Positions 29,144-38,451 of a DNA stretch of 64,000 bases are shown here, in pieces. The notes under the pieces were generated by a model. That model did not search any database. It saw only the letters and a program-made list of their open reading frames with translations, and had not been told where the DNA came from. The position numbers were made by a program, and so were the translations under genes. Source of the DNA: Methylobacterium marchantiae (GTDB lineage Bacteria > Pseudomonadota > Alphaproteobacteria > Rhizobiales > Beijerinckiaceae); NCBI RefSeq assembly GCF_022179405.1, contig NZ_BPQT01000037.1:154206-218205 (forward strand), read 5' to 3'. The stretch's first letter is position 1. Each line of letters opens with the position of its first letter.

Positions 29144-29608
29144 ATGACCAACCCGCCCTCAGACGACTCGCTCCAACTCGGCCAGCCCACTCCCCTGCCC
29201 GTCTCGCCCGAGGCTGCCCGCCTGGATCGCGTGCCGAACCCGCATCCCGCGACCGATTATCTGGCACGGTTCACCGCACCGGAATTCACCTCGATCTGCC
29301 CCGTTACCGGCCAGCCCGACTTCGGAATCCTGATGATCGACTACGTGCCGGACCAGTGGCTCGTAGAATCGAAGTCCCTGAAGCTTTATCTCGGTGCTTT
29401 CCGCAATCATGGTGCCTTCCACGAGGATTGCACGGTCGGGATCGGTCTCACCCTCGTAGATCTTCTCAGGCCTCGGTACTTCCGCATCGGCGGGTATTGG
29501 AACGCGCGCGGCGGCATTCCGATCGACGTGTTCTGGCAGAGTGGCGAGCCACCGAGTGCCCTCTGGCTTCCCGACCAGGGCATCGCGCCCTATCGTGGTC
29601 GCGGTTGA
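29144..29608 (+). CDS. queF: 7-cyano-7-deazaguanine reductase QueF
   Basis: A 154-residue unimodular QueF, which reduces preQ0 to preQ1 with NADPH in queuosine synthesis for tRNA. The nucleophile is Cys52 in [13 protein letters not shown] with Asp59 nearby, and the NADPH-binding signature [21 protein letters not shown] follows. It is the only queuosine gene in the window. A strong hairpin 80 bases past the stop ends the transcript. Confidence 0.95.
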   Translation: MTNPPSDDSLQLGQPTPLPVSPEAARLDRVPNPHPATDYLARFTAPEFTSICPVTGQPDFGILMIDYVPDQWLVESKSLKLYLGAFRNHGAFHEDCTVGIGLTLVDLLRPRYFRIGGYWNARGGIPIDVFWQSGEPPSALWLPDQGIAPYRGRG

Positions 29609-29685
29609 TCCATTGTCCGGAGCGCATGTCGGGTATGTGGAGCGTGTCAAGCTCCGGAAATCTTTGACGAATGATCGCGTTATGA

Positions 29686-29719
29686 AAAAGGGCGGCCGGT
29701 AAAGACCGACCGCCCTTTT
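29686..29719. terminator. bidirectional intrinsic terminator
   Basis: aaaagggcggccggt pairs with accgaccgccctttt across a 4-base loop with one mismatch. A-tracts on one side and T-tracts on the other serve both strands, ending queF (rightward) and the glycine-rich secreted protein gene (leftward). Confidence 0.85.
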
Positions 29720-29740
29720 CGATTCACCGGGATGGCTGGA

Positions 29741-30094
29741 TCAGTAACCGTAGCCATAAGCGGGACGGCCATAACCGCCACCACCATATGCCGGACGACC
29801 GTAGCCATTGTTGTAGTACGAATCGCGAGCGGCACCTGCTGCGATCGCACCAGCAGCGAGACCTGCAATGCCGAGGCCGACGGCCGCGCCTGTCCCGATG
29901 CCGCGACGTCCGCCGCCACGATAGGCATATCCTCGATTGCCATAGCCACGATGGCCGTAACCGCCGTGAGCGTATCCACCATGGCCGCCGCGACCATAGC
30001 CGTGACCATGTCCAGGGCGAGCCTCGGCAGCCGTTCCGGCGGCCATGGCGCCGAGAGAAAGGGTGACGGCCGTGATCAGTGCGAACTTGCGCAT
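29741..30094 (-). CDS. small secreted glycine/tyrosine-rich protein
   Basis: The 117-residue product has a signal peptide (MRKFALITAVTLSLGAMAAGTAAEA) and then a low-complexity mature part rich in Gly, His, Tyr and Arg with repeated GYGxRGY units, a short hydrophobic Ala/Gly stretch (GIGTGAAVGLGIAGLAAGAIAAGAA) in the middle, and a GYGRPAYGGGGYGRPAYGYGY-type tail. Similar proteins are common in Methylobacterium and Bradyrhizobium envelopes; function is unknown. ATG 30094 follows gaggagcccc, a good ribosome binding site. Confidence 0.75.
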   Translation of the reverse strand: MRKFALITAVTLSLGAMAAGTAAEARPGHGHGYGRGGHGGYAHGGYGHRGYGNRGYAYRGGGRRGIGTGAAVGLGIAGLAAGAIAAGAARDSYYNNGYGRPAYGGGGYGRPAYGYGY

Positions 30095-30199
30095 GGGGCT
30101 CCTCAAATCGTTGCTTCGCTTAAGCAAGGACAACGATGTCGGAGAGACTCCGTTCCATTGTCGCTTCCGCTCATCGAATCCAGGCGCAGCCGGTCTCGG

Positions 30200-31057
30200 T
30201 CAGTCTGTCGACTTCGCAAGACGGTCGAAAGCCTGGAGTGTCTCCAGCAATGCCGGCATCGCCTTCAGTGGCACCATGTTCGGTCCGTCGGACGGAGCGT
30301 GATCCGGGTCGGGATGGGTTTCGATGAACAGGCCGGCGATCCCCACGGCCACTGCTGCACGGGCCAATACGGCCACGAATTCGCGCTGACCGCCCGAAGT
30401 CGCGCCCTGCCCGCCCGGCTGCTGAACCGAATGGGTCGCGTCGAAGACGACGGGTGCTCCATGGGTCACCTGCGCCATGATCGGCAGGCTGCGCATGTCG
30501 GAGACGAGCGTGTTGTAGCCGAACGAGGCGCCGCGCTCGGTAACGAGGACGTTCGGATTGCCCGCCTTCGTCACTTTAGCGGCCACATGGGCCATGTCCC
30601 AGGGAGCGAGGAACTGGCCTTTCTTCACGTTCACAACCCGGCCCGTGGCGGCAGCGGCCAGCAGCAGGTCGGTCTGCCGGCACAGGAAGGCCGGAATCTG
30701 GAGGACGTCGATGATTTCGGCGGCTGGCGCGCACTGGGCCGCCTCGTGGACATCGGTCAAAACGGGCAGGCCGAAGCGCTCCTTGATCTCGGCGAAGATC
30801 GGGAGTGCCCCGGTGAGGCCGAGGCCGCGGGCGGTGGAACCCGAGGTCCGGTTGGCCTTGTCGAACGAGCCCTTGAACACGAGGCCGATCCCGAGGCGGT
30901 CGGTCATGCCCTTGAGCGCGTCGGCGATCTCGATGGCGTGGTCACGGCTCTCAAGTTGGCACGGGCCGGCGATGAGCGCGAAGGGCAAGTGGTTGCCGAA
31001 GGCGGTGTGCCCCGCCATCACGACGGGACCGGAGGGTGAGCGAGCGGGTTCGGACAT
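30200..31057 (-). CDS. kdsA: 3-deoxy-8-phosphooctulonate synthase (KDO8P synthase)
   Basis: This 285-residue enzyme condenses phosphoenolpyruvate with arabinose 5-phosphate for KDO of lipopolysaccharide. Landmarks are [58 protein letters not shown], and [15 protein letters not shown] Cys in IAGPCQLES is the metal ligand of the metal-dependent class, and no Asn replaces it. ATG 31057 (MSEPARSP) gives the usual length. The next minus-strand gene upstream, a secreted protein of unknown role, ends 10 bases before this start and may share its transcript. Confidence 0.95.
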   Translation of the reverse strand: MSEPARSPSGPVVMAGHTAFGNHLPFALIAGPCQLESRDHAIEIADALKGMTDRLGIGLVFKGSFDKANRTSGSTARGLGLTGALPIFAEIKERFGLPVLTDVHEAAQCAPAAEIIDVLQIPAFLCRQTDLLLAAAATGRVVNVKKGQFLAPWDMAHVAAKVTKAGNPNVLVTERGASFGYNTLVSDMRSLPIMAQVTHGAPVVFDATHSVQQPGGQGATSGGQREFVAVLARAAVAVGIAGLFIETHPDPDHAPSDGPNMVPLKAMPALLETLQAFDRLAKSTD

Positions 31058-31067
31058 GGCGTCCGGT

Positions 31068-31613
31068 CTAGCCCGCCCGAGCCCCGCCGAAAAGGCCGGC
31101 GCGACGGCGTAGGACCGGCGAGCGGTTTCGGACGAGCACACAGCGCGTCAGGTCGGACGGGGCGCCGTTCAGACCGAGCCCTTCTCCAAACCGCCGTCCG
31201 CCCGTCTCGCATTGCAGGGCCGCGTGCCCGATACGTCCCGCATGCGGCATCCCGGTGAGGAGGGAATCCTGGTGGAGATTGCGGGCCAGCACCTCAACGG
31301 CTTCGGCCTTCGCGCCGGTCAAGCCCTCCGCCGCCAGCCCGATCAGGGCGAAATAGGCCCTGGCCGGCTCGCGGTCGCGCGACCCGAACGCCATCCGTGT
31401 CGGAGCCCGGCAATCGAGGCTCATGCGGTCGGCGTCCGCGGCACGGAACACCGCGAGCGAGGCCTCGCGACCGGCCAATCCGGCACCAGTGGCCCGGATC
31501 ATCCGCGCAGTGAGGCGGTCGCAGGAATTTCCCGTCTTCGCCGGGACGGAGGTCGAGGACAGAGCGATGGTGGCGAGGCAGCAGGCGATCGAGGGGAGGA
31601 GATGAGCTTTCAT
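31068..31613 (-). CDS. secreted hypothetical protein
   Basis: A 181-residue protein with a signal peptide ([22 protein letters not shown], cut before KTGNSC). The mature part begins with a Cys ([23 protein letters not shown]) and has two more (SLDCRAP, ALQCETG, TRCVLV), so disulfides are likely in the periplasm. The end is Arg/Gly-rich. I recognise no family. It lies 10 bases upstream of kdsA in the same direction and may be co-transcribed. Confidence 0.65.
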   Translation of the reverse strand: MKAHLLPSIACCLATIALSSTSVPAKTGNSCDRLTARMIRATGAGLAGREASLAVFRAADADRMSLDCRAPTRMAFGSRDREPARAYFALIGLAAEGLTGAKAEAVEVLARNLHQDSLLTGMPHAGRIGHAALQCETGGRRFGEGLGLNGAPSDLTRCVLVRNRSPVLRRRAGLFGGARAG

Positions 31614-31655
31614 CCACCCTATCCTAGAACAGGACGCAGCCCGGACCCAACGCTC

Positions 31656-32117
31656 TCAGCGCCGCATTCCGATCGATCCCGTGATCTCGGCGGGGCAGGC
31701 CTCGTGGGCGTGCGATCGCAGGATGCGGCGCAGGCGCAGCGGATAGGCACCGGTCTCGTCCTCGACCGTCCCGATCAGGGCATCCGTTGCCAGGGTTCCG
31801 TGGAACGCAAAGCTACCTTCCTCGCCGCCGACCAGGAACGACAGGGCCTTGGTCTCGTCGTCGAGGGTTAGATTCTCGGCCTGTGACGACCGGGATGCGG
31901 TCTCGTAGACCAGCACGTCCCCGCTGGGTGAGCGCTTGAGCGTGATGCGCCGCCCGGCCCGCTCGCCGCTCCCGGCCTCGGTGCAGAGATCGGCATAGAC
32001 GAAGGTGCCTGTGGCCCAGACCGGCTTTGCGGTGACCGGTCTGGCCCATGCGGGGGCCGCAAGGGCGAGGGCGACCAACGGCAGACTGATCATCTTCGTA
32101 CGATCGAGAGCCGGCAT
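31656..32117 (-). CDS. secreted hypothetical protein
   Basis: The 153-residue product has a signal peptide (MISLPLVALALAAPAWA) and a beta-rich mature part (KPVWATGTFVYADLCTEAGS... RRITLKRSPSGDVLVYE, then DALIGTVEDETGAYPLRLRRIL). It ends SHAHEACPAEITG, so two Cys could pair. ATG 32117 was chosen because ggaggggaggag lies just before it; an earlier ATG is less well placed. Unknown family, perhaps a small periplasmic binding or inhibitor-like fold. It is followed by another secreted protein gene in the same direction. Confidence 0.65.
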   Translation of the reverse strand: MPALDRTKMISLPLVALALAAPAWARPVTAKPVWATGTFVYADLCTEAGSGERAGRRITLKRSPSGDVLVYETASRSSQAENLTLDDETKALSFLVGGEEGSFAFHGTLATDALIGTVEDETGAYPLRLRRILRSHAHEACPAEITGSIGMRR

Positions 32118-32523
32118 CGGAATCTCCTCCCCTCCGTGCATCGCATCGGGAGACACCGAACCTCGCTTTCCAATGTCTCTGGATTGCTACTGGATCCGGC
32201 GCCGGCGTGCGCGAAAGCACGTCGGCGGCAAAGCAAGTTTCAGTCCGGTCCGTTGTCCCCCGCTTGGGCCAAGCACCCCATTGCCGATGCCGGTCTCGGC
32301 GATGAGGGCCACCCGTCTCCGTTGCCTACCGCCGTGCTCACCAGTTCGTCGGTCCCCGGAGGCGGGAGGTTCCGCCCAGATCTCTCCGCCAAGGCTCCGA
32401 CGAAAGGGGTGGTTTGCTTGAGCGAGCGGCTCGGCTTCCACGGAAGACGCCGGCCTGAACGAACGGGCCGGCGTCGGTTTCGTTCTTGATGACCGCGCTT
32501 TGGACGCGATCCTCAGCGACCGA
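32118..32523. other. intergenic region between degP-like gene and secreted protein gene
   Basis: About 400 bases without a convincing gene. Frames on both strands are Arg/Pro-rich. A 10-bp GC stem (gacgccggcc, 32446-32455, with ggccggcgtc, 32466-32475) lies 50 bases past the protease stop codon and could end its transcript, though the T-tract is poor on the minus strand and better on the plus (ggtttcgttcttg). Confidence 0.45.
32446..32475. terminator. hairpin, possible terminator of the HtrA gene
   Basis: A perfect 10-bp GC-rich stem with a 10-base loop, directly downstream of the protease gene. The weak T-tract makes rho-independent action uncertain. Confidence 0.45.
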
Positions 32524-34053
32524 TCATCCGGCCTTATTCAGAGCCACGGCGACGAAGCGAGTGACACCCTTGGTGCTCTTGATCCGCATCAGCACCGCCT
32601 TTCGTCCGTTGGCCTCGGCGGCCTTGACACGCTCGGCGATCTCCGAAGGCTTCGAGACGCTGGAGCCGGCCACATCGAGGATGATGTCACCCTGCTCGAT
32701 ACCCTTGGCCGCTGCCGGGCCATCGGGATCGACATCCATCACCGCGACGCCTTCGTCTCCGGCACCGACCTGGGCGGCCGGGGCGAGGCTGAGGCCGAGG
32801 CGCGGCTGGCCGTCGCTCGACGAGCTGCGGCTGTTGTCGTTGCCGGCCTTCGGGTCGTTCGGAAGGGCGCCGAGCTCCACCGTGGCGGTGTCGGACTTGC
32901 CTCCGCGCAGGTAGGCGAGATCGACCTTGGCGCCTGGCTTCAGACCAGCGATCCGGCGCGATAATTCGCGAGCATCGTTGACGGCTGCGCCGTTGACCGA
33001 TTCGATCACGTCGCCAGACTTGAGGCCTGCCTTGGCCGCCGGCGTGCCGGGTTCGGCATGGTCGACGAGGGCGCCCTTGGCCTTGTCGAGGCCGAGGCCG
33101 TCGGCGATGTCCTTCGTCACCGGCTGGACCTGCACGCCGAGATAGCCGCGCGCCACCTTTCCGTCGGCACGGAGCTGGTCGACCACCGCCTGCACGGTCT
33201 CCGCCGGAATGGCGAAGGCGAGGCCGACGCTGCCGCCGGAGGGTGAGGCGATGGCGGTGTTCACGCCCACGACCTCGCCACCGACGTTGAAGGTCGGGCC
33301 GCCGGAATTACCCTTGTTGATCGGCGCGTCGATCTGCAGGAAGTCGTCATAGGGGCCGGCGCCGATGTCGCGGCCACGGGCCGAGACGATGCCGGCGGTG
33401 ACCGTTCCGCCAAGGCCGAACGGGTTGCCGATGGCCACCACCCAATCGCCGACGCGGGGCGCCGACTTGCTCAGCGAGACATAAGGGAAGGTGCCGCCCT
33501 CGGTGATTTTGAGCAGTGCCAGATCGGTCTTCGGATCCTTGCCGATGACCTTGGCGTCGAGGGTGCGGTTGTCGTCGAGGGTCACCTGCACCGTCTTGGC
33601 CTTGTCGACCACGTGGTTGTTGGTGACGACGTAGCCGTCGGCCGAGATGATGAAGCCCGAGCCCATGGCGCCGCGCTGACCCTGGCGCTTCGGCGAAGGG
33701 CCACCGAGGCCCTGGCCCTGACCCGGGCCACCCTGACCGAAGCGCTTGAAGAACTCGCGCAGCTGCGGCGGAACCTGCTGGCCCTGTCCGGGGCCGTCAT
33801 CGTCGTCCATGCCCGCGCTGTCGTCGAGCTTCACCTTCACGGCGACGACGCCGGGCTTCACCTTGTCGACGACACTGGCGAAAGAGCCGGGCGGATGGTC
33901 CGGCACGTCGATCGGGTTCTTGGAGAGGGCCTGGGCATGGGCTGGGGTCGAGGGCTGGGTCAGGCCGATACCGGCCGCGCCGGTCGCCGCGATGACGATG
34001 GCAGCGACGGATGCGAGGGCGTTGCGGCGCAGGTTCGAAGTCGACGAAGGCAT
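32524..34053 (-). CDS. Do/DegP family serine protease (HtrA)
   Basis: A 509-residue periplasmic protease and chaperone. A signal peptide opens the protein (RRNALASVAAIVIAATGAAGIG...AHA). The trypsin-like triad is intact: His147 in NNHVVDKAK, Asp177 in KTDLALLK, Ser250 in NKGNSGGP. Two PDZ domains follow, at about residues 295-380 and 420-505. Between the start of the mature part and the protease core is a Gly/Gln-rich linker with FFKRFGQGG, normal in this family (Q-linker/LA loop). It degrades misfolded envelope proteins. ATG 34053 follows ccggagagacccgctc. It is a single gene. Confidence 0.95.
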   Translation of the reverse strand: MPSSTSNLRRNALASVAAIVIAATGAAGIGLTQPSTPAHAQALSKNPIDVPDHPPGSFASVVDKVKPGVVAVKVKLDDSAGMDDDDGPGQGQQVPPQLREFFKRFGQGGPGQGQGLGGPSPKRQGQRGAMGSGFIISADGYVVTNNHVVDKAKTVQVTLDDNRTLDAKVIGKDPKTDLALLKITEGGTFPYVSLSKSAPRVGDWVVAIGNPFGLGGTVTAGIVSARGRDIGAGPYDDFLQIDAPINKGNSGGPTFNVGGEVVGVNTAIASPSGGSVGLAFAIPAETVQAVVDQLRADGKVARGYLGVQVQPVTKDIADGLGLDKAKGALVDHAEPGTPAAKAGLKSGDVIESVNGAAVNDARELSRRIAGLKPGAKVDLAYLRGGKSDTATVELGALPNDPKAGNDNSRSSSSDGQPRLGLSLAPAAQVGAGDEGVAVMDVDPDGPAAAKGIEQGDIILDVAGSSVSKPSEIAERVKAAEANGRKAVLMRIKSTKGVTRFVAVALNKAG

Positions 34054-34149
34054 GAGCGGGTCTCTCCGGGAAGGTCGGTTCCCCGCTATCGAGCGGGGCC
34101 ATGCCCCCGTGTGTAGAGAGGCCCGCCTGACCCGCCCGTGTCGCCGAGA

Positions 34150-34872
34150 TTACGGTTTGGACAGGTTGGCGGCGGGCGATGCCCGCACTCCCGCGCGCCA
34201 TCTGAGATCGAGCAGCAATCCCGCCGGGTGCGTATCCAGCACCGGCGTGATCGGCAGGCCGGCGGCGTTGAGGAGGCGCGCCGCCCAGTGGTTGCAGACG
34301 TTGGCGGCGCTGAAGCGACCCTCGCCCTCATAGAAAAGGCTCGGCCCGTAGAGGCCGGGGCCGCCCGCGATGGGGGTGTTGTCGGCAAGGCGAAAGCTGG
34401 CGTCGAGGCGGGAGAGCAATCGAGTGAGGCCAGCCTTCGAGATACGGATGGGCACGATGTCCGAATGGGGGAAGCTCGTCCGTGTGTCCTCGGCGAGCCC
34501 CACTACCTGCACCACGCTCTCCCGGCCGCCGGGAGTGAACAGGGCTTCGAGGGCGAGGCGCAGGTCGAACTGCGCCAGGGTCGGCGTCGCCCGGTAGAAA
34601 CGTGCCTCGCCCCAGCCGAACTCGATCTGCGGATAGGCGCGGAAGCGGGTGGCGATGCTGCGGAGCGCCGTTCCGGTGCCCTCCCCCGTCAGGGCCTCGC
34701 GCGGGATCACGAGGCCCGAATGCCAGCCGTGGCTGACGAATTCGATTTTTTCTAAGTCGTCGTCAGGAGCGGGATAGAGAGCGGGGTCGCCGGGCCGCGC
34801 AGTGACGATCGCGGCGAGGACGAGGAGAGCGAACAGGCCAGCGAGGCCTTGGGCCAGCCGGCGCAGGATCAT
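34150..34872 (-). CDS. DUF2459 family membrane-anchored protein
   Basis: A 240-residue protein with one N-terminal membrane segment (LAQGLAGLFALLVLAAIVTA). The pattern KIEFVSHGWHSGLVIPREAL, EFGWGEARFYR and VCNHWAARLLNAAGLPITPVLDT is that of DUF2459, a family thought to be related to papain-like or amidase folds (conserved His and Cys: VSHGWHSG and NVCNHW). Function is not proven. Its ATG overlaps the stop of valS (ATGA), which ties it to that gene. Confidence 0.8.
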   Translation of the reverse strand: MILRRLAQGLAGLFALLVLAAIVTARPGDPALYPAPDDDLEKIEFVSHGWHSGLVIPREALTGEGTGTALRSIATRFRAYPQIEFGWGEARFYRATPTLAQFDLRLALEALFTPGGRESVVQVVGLAEDTRTSFPHSDIVPIRISKAGLTRLLSRLDASFRLADNTPIAGGPGLYGPSLFYEGEGRFSAANVCNHWAARLLNAAGLPITPVLDTHPAGLLLDLRWRAGVRASPAANLSKP

Positions 34873-37601
34873 GCTTCGGACAACCGCGCCAGGGCTTCGC
34901 GGATCTTCTCCAGCCGCGCCGTCTCGGCGTCGCGGCGCTCGCGCTGCTCGTCCACCACCTCGTCGGGGGCGCGGGCGAGGAAGTCGGCATTGCCGAGCTT
35001 GGCCTCGATCTTTCCGATCTCGGAGGCCGCCTTCACCGCTTCCTTGTCGAGGCGGGCGACCTCCGCTTTCAGATCGACGATGCCCTCCAGGGGAAGGGCG
35101 GCCACGGAACCGCGCACCAGGAGCTGGACGGCGTTCTTCGGCGCCGTGTCGGCGAACGAGATGTCCGACAGGCGTGCGAGGCGCAGGAGCGTGTCCTGCC
35201 ACTGGGTCGCGCGTGCCCGCAGGGCTTCGTCGGCACCGACGATCACCAGGGGAATCTGCGCGCCGGCCGGCACGTTGGTTTCCGAGCGGGCGGAGCGGAT
35301 CTCGGAGACGAGATCCACGACCCAGCCGATCTCGGATTCGGCGTCTGGATCGGCCAGGCCCGACAGATCGGGCCAGGGCGCGAGTGCCAGGAGCCCACGG
35401 TCGGCGATCGCCTCGCCCTTGATCGACCAAAGCTCCTCGGTGAGAAACGGCATGAACGGGTGCAGCAGCTTGGCGATCTGGTCGATGAGGTAGGCGACCG
35501 TGGCCTGCGTCTCGGCCTTGGCGGCGGCATCGCCCTCCCCCTGGAGAACGGGCTTGGCGAGCTCGACATACCAGTCGCAGAAGATGTTCCAGACGAAGCG
35601 GTAGGCAGCCGCCGCCGCGTCGTTGAAGCGGTAGGCATCCAGTGCCGCCGAAACCTCGGCGACGGCCCGCGCGGCCTCGCCGAGCGCCCAGCGGTTGAGG
35701 GTCTCGGTGGCGGCCTCGGGACGGTAATCGGCGCGAAGGACGCAGCCGTTCATCTCGGCAAAGCGCGAGGCGTTCCAGAGCTTGGTCGCGAAGTTGCGGT
35801 AGCCCTCGACCCGGTTGACGGCGAGCTTGATGTCCCTCCCCTGCGCGGCCATGGCGGCGAGAGTGAAGCGCAGGGCATCGGCGCCGTACTGGTCGATAAG
35901 GCCGAGTGGATCGACCACGTTGCCCTTCGATTTCGACATCTTGGCGCCCGACGCGTCGCGCACCAGGGTGTGGAGATAGACCGTATCGAACGGCACCCGG
36001 CCGGTGACGTGGAGGCCGAGCATCATCATCCGGGCAACCCAGAAGAAGATGATGTCCTTGCCGGTGACCAGGGTGTTGGTGGGATAGTAGCGATCGAGCT
36101 CTGGCGTCGAGTCGGGCCAGCCGAGCGTCGAGAACGGCCACAGGGCCGAGGAGAACCACGTGTCGAGGACGTCCTCGTCACGGTGGAGAGTGACGGCGTC
36201 CCCGTGCTTCGCAGCGGCTTGGGCCTGCGCTTCCGCCTCGCTTGAAGCGACGAAGAACCCACCCTCGTCATCGTACCAGACCGGGATCTGGTGTCCCCAC
36301 CAGAGCTGGCGCGAGATGCACCACGGTTCGATGTTCTCGAGCCATTGGAAGAACGTCTTCTCGTAGTTCTCGGGCACGAAACGGGTCTTGCCGTCGCGGA
36401 CGGCCTGGAGGGCACGCTCGGCGAGCGGCTTCACGTTCACGTACCATTGATCGGTGAGATACGGCTCGATGACGACGTTCGATCGGTCGCCATGCGGAAC
36501 CGCATGGGTGTTGGGCTCGACGAGCGCCAAGCGCTCGCGCGCCTCCATCAGGGCGACGACGCGCTTCCTCGCCTCGAACCGGTCGAGGCCGTGCAGGGCC
36601 AAAGCCTCCGGCTCCGGGTTCGAGTCCTTCAGGAAAGCCGCGTTTCCATCGAGGCTTATGCGGGCTTCCGGATCCAGGATGTTGATGGGCGTGCAGCCGG
36701 CCCGCTTGCCCACCTCGAAATCGTTGAAGTCGTGCGCCGGCGTGATCTTGACCGCACCGGTTCCTTTCTCGGGGTCAGAATAGGTGTCGGCGACGATGGG
36801 GATCAGGCGGCCCACCAGCGGCAAGCGGACATGCCTGCCGACGAGATGGGTGTAGCGCTCGTCGTCCGGGTGGACCGCCACGGCGGTGTCGCCGAGCATG
36901 GTCTCGGGCCGGGTCGTTGCGACGGTGATGACCTCGCCGGTCTCGGCGCCGCTCTTATCCACGATCGGGTAGTCGAAATGCCAGAGATGGCCCTTCACCT
37001 CGATCTGCAGGACTTCGAGGTCGGAGATCGCGGTCTGGAACTTGGGGTCCCAGTTCACGAGGCGTTTGTCGCGATAGATCAGCCCTTGGGCGTGGAGATC
37101 GACGAAGGTCTTGGTGACGGCGCGGACCATCTGGTCGTCGGGGGCGCCGTTCAAGCCCATGGTGAAGCGCTCCCGCGACCAGTCGCAGGAGGCGCCCAGG
37201 CGCTTTAACTGGTTGACGATGGCCCCGCCCGATTCCGCCTTCCAGGCCCAGATCTTCTCGACGAATGCGTCGCGGCCGATCTCGCGTCGGCCCGGCTCCT
37301 GGGCCTCCATCATCCGGCGCTCCACCACCATCTGGGTGGCGATGCCGGCATGGTCTGTGCCCGGTTGCCACAGCACGTCGCGCCCGCGCATGCGCTCGAA
37401 CCGGCAGAGGATGTCCTGCAGCGTGTTGTTGAGGGCGTGGCCCATGTGAAGGCTGCCCGTCACGTTCGGCGGCGGGATCACCATGGTGAAGGGCTCAGCG
37501 TCGGCACGTTCCGGCCGACCGGTCTTGAAAGCGTCACCGGCCTCCCAGGCGGACGCGATGCGCGCCTCGACGGCGGCAGGGTCGAAGGTCTTGTCCATCA
37601 T
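34869..37601 (-). CDS. valS: valine--tRNA ligase
   Basis: The 910-residue class I synthetase is complete. It has the HIGH-type motif HMGH at residues 52-55 (TGSLHMGHALNN), the editing domain in the middle (about 190-360), the KMSKS motif near residue 554, and a C-terminal anticodon-binding part ending in a coiled-coil arm (AEVARLDKEAVKAASEIGKIEAKL) that is typical of ValS. It charges tRNA-Val. The two Met codons at the start make either 37601 or 37598 possible. It follows popZ and tolC, an order widespread in Rhizobiales. Confidence 0.97.
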   Translation of the reverse strand: MMDKTFDPAAVEARIASAWEAGDAFKTGRPERADAEPFTMVIPPPNVTGSLHMGHALNNTLQDILCRFERMRGRDVLWQPGTDHAGIATQMVVERRMMEAQEPGRREIGRDAFVEKIWAWKAESGGAIVNQLKRLGASCDWSRERFTMGLNGAPDDQMVRAVTKTFVDLHAQGLIYRDKRLVNWDPKFQTAISDLEVLQIEVKGHLWHFDYPIVDKSGAETGEVITVATTRPETMLGDTAVAVHPDDERYTHLVGRHVRLPLVGRLIPIVADTYSDPEKGTGAVKITPAHDFNDFEVGKRAGCTPINILDPEARISLDGNAAFLKDSNPEPEALALHGLDRFEARKRVVALMEARERLALVEPNTHAVPHGDRSNVVIEPYLTDQWYVNVKPLAERALQAVRDGKTRFVPENYEKTFFQWLENIEPWCISRQLWWGHQIPVWYDDEGGFFVASSEAEAQAQAAAKHGDAVTLHRDEDVLDTWFSSALWPFSTLGWPDSTPELDRYYPTNTLVTGKDIIFFWVARMMMLGLHVTGRVPFDTVYLHTLVRDASGAKMSKSKGNVVDPLGLIDQYGADALRFTLAAMAAQGRDIKLAVNRVEGYRNFATKLWNASRFAEMNGCVLRADYRPEAATETLNRWALGEAARAVAEVSAALDAYRFNDAAAAAYRFVWNIFCDWYVELAKPVLQGEGDAAAKAETQATVAYLIDQIAKLLHPFMPFLTEELWSIKGEAIADRGLLALAPWPDLSGLADPDAESEIGWVVDLVSEIRSARSETNVPAGAQIPLVIVGADEALRARATQWQDTLLRLARLSDISFADTAPKNAVQLLVRGSVAALPLEGIVDLKAEVARLDKEAVKAASEIGKIEAKLGNADFLARAPDEVVDEQRERRDAETARLEKIREALARLSEA

Positions 37602-37697
37602 GGGCGGGATCGGGCCAGTGCGTGCGGGGTGGGCTTCAGCCCAGGTGTTGGCCCGCTTTCACCCCGTCACGCTCCTCGCGTCAACATCGCAGGGTGA

Positions 37698-38306
37698 TCA
37701 GCGGCCCCGCGCCACGCGCTCGATCTCGGCTCTGACCAGTCGTTCGACCATCCCCGGCAGGTTGTCGTCGAGCCAGGATTTCAGCATCGGCCGCAGCATG
37801 TCCTGCACCATGTCTTCGATGGTACGGGCGTTCTGGCTCACCATCGTACCGGCGAGAAGCTGGAACGCGTGACCGACGCTGGCATCGGTGACGGCGGAAA
37901 TCAGGCGCTCGTGCGGAGTGTCACGCGGGGGCTCCGCCGGAGGGGTAGGGCGCGGGGCGGCACGGGGCGGCTCGGGCTGGCGCGCAACCGGAGGCGGCAA
38001 CGGCTCGGGCTCGTCGTCGAAGGAGATCGAGTCGAAATCGATCTCGCCGCTCTCGGCGAAGCCGATCTCGGGTTCTTCGATGGCGGCGGGCTGGGGTTTG
38101 CGCGGCTGGGCGACCTCGGCGAGGTCGAGCACATCGTCGTTTTCCGGCTGCGGCGGGGCGGAGCGAACCGGCGAGACGACCTCGGCCTTGGCGTTCTGGT
38201 CGTCGGCGATGATCCGGCGGATGGAGGCCAGGATTTCCTCCATCGAGGGTTCCTGGGCCTTCTCCGGCACGGTCTTCTCCGGCGTCTTGGGGCTCGCTGC
38301 ACTCAT
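37698..38306 (-). CDS. popZ: PopZ-like polar organising protein (DUF2497)
   Basis: A 202-residue protein with three parts typical of PopZ: a short conserved N-terminal helix (EPSMEEILASIRRIIADD), a long acidic and Pro-rich linker (about residues 45-130), and a C-terminal helical block (VGHAFQLLAGTMVSQNARTIEDMVQDMLRPMLKSWLDDNLPGMVERLVRAEIERV). In Caulobacter PopZ forms a polar matrix that anchors the chromosome origin via ParB. The gene lies between tolC and valS as in many Alphaproteobacteria. Confidence 0.88.
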   Translation of the reverse strand: MSAASPKTPEKTVPEKAQEPSMEEILASIRRIIADDQNAKAEVVSPVRSAPPQPENDDVLDLAEVAQPRKPQPAAIEEPEIGFAESGEIDFDSISFDDEPEPLPPPVARQPEPPRAAPRPTPPAEPPRDTPHERLISAVTDASVGHAFQLLAGTMVSQNARTIEDMVQDMLRPMLKSWLDDNLPGMVERLVRAEIERVARGR

Positions 38307-38451
38307 CCGGACGACGCTCGGGTCACATGGTTAAGAAAACGTTTCGATCACTCTGAGTATTTCACCGCAGGCGCGGGAAACAAGCGCCGCGGAAGCCCAA
38401 GGCACAGGATAACATCGGGCTCCGCTATCTTCTCGCGACCATACTCGCCCG

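Noticed and set aside
29741-30094. Repeated gccgtaacc/ccatag words looking like a tandem DNA repeat or CRISPR
   Set aside because: They are the codons of a Gly/Tyr-rich secreted protein; spacing is irregular.
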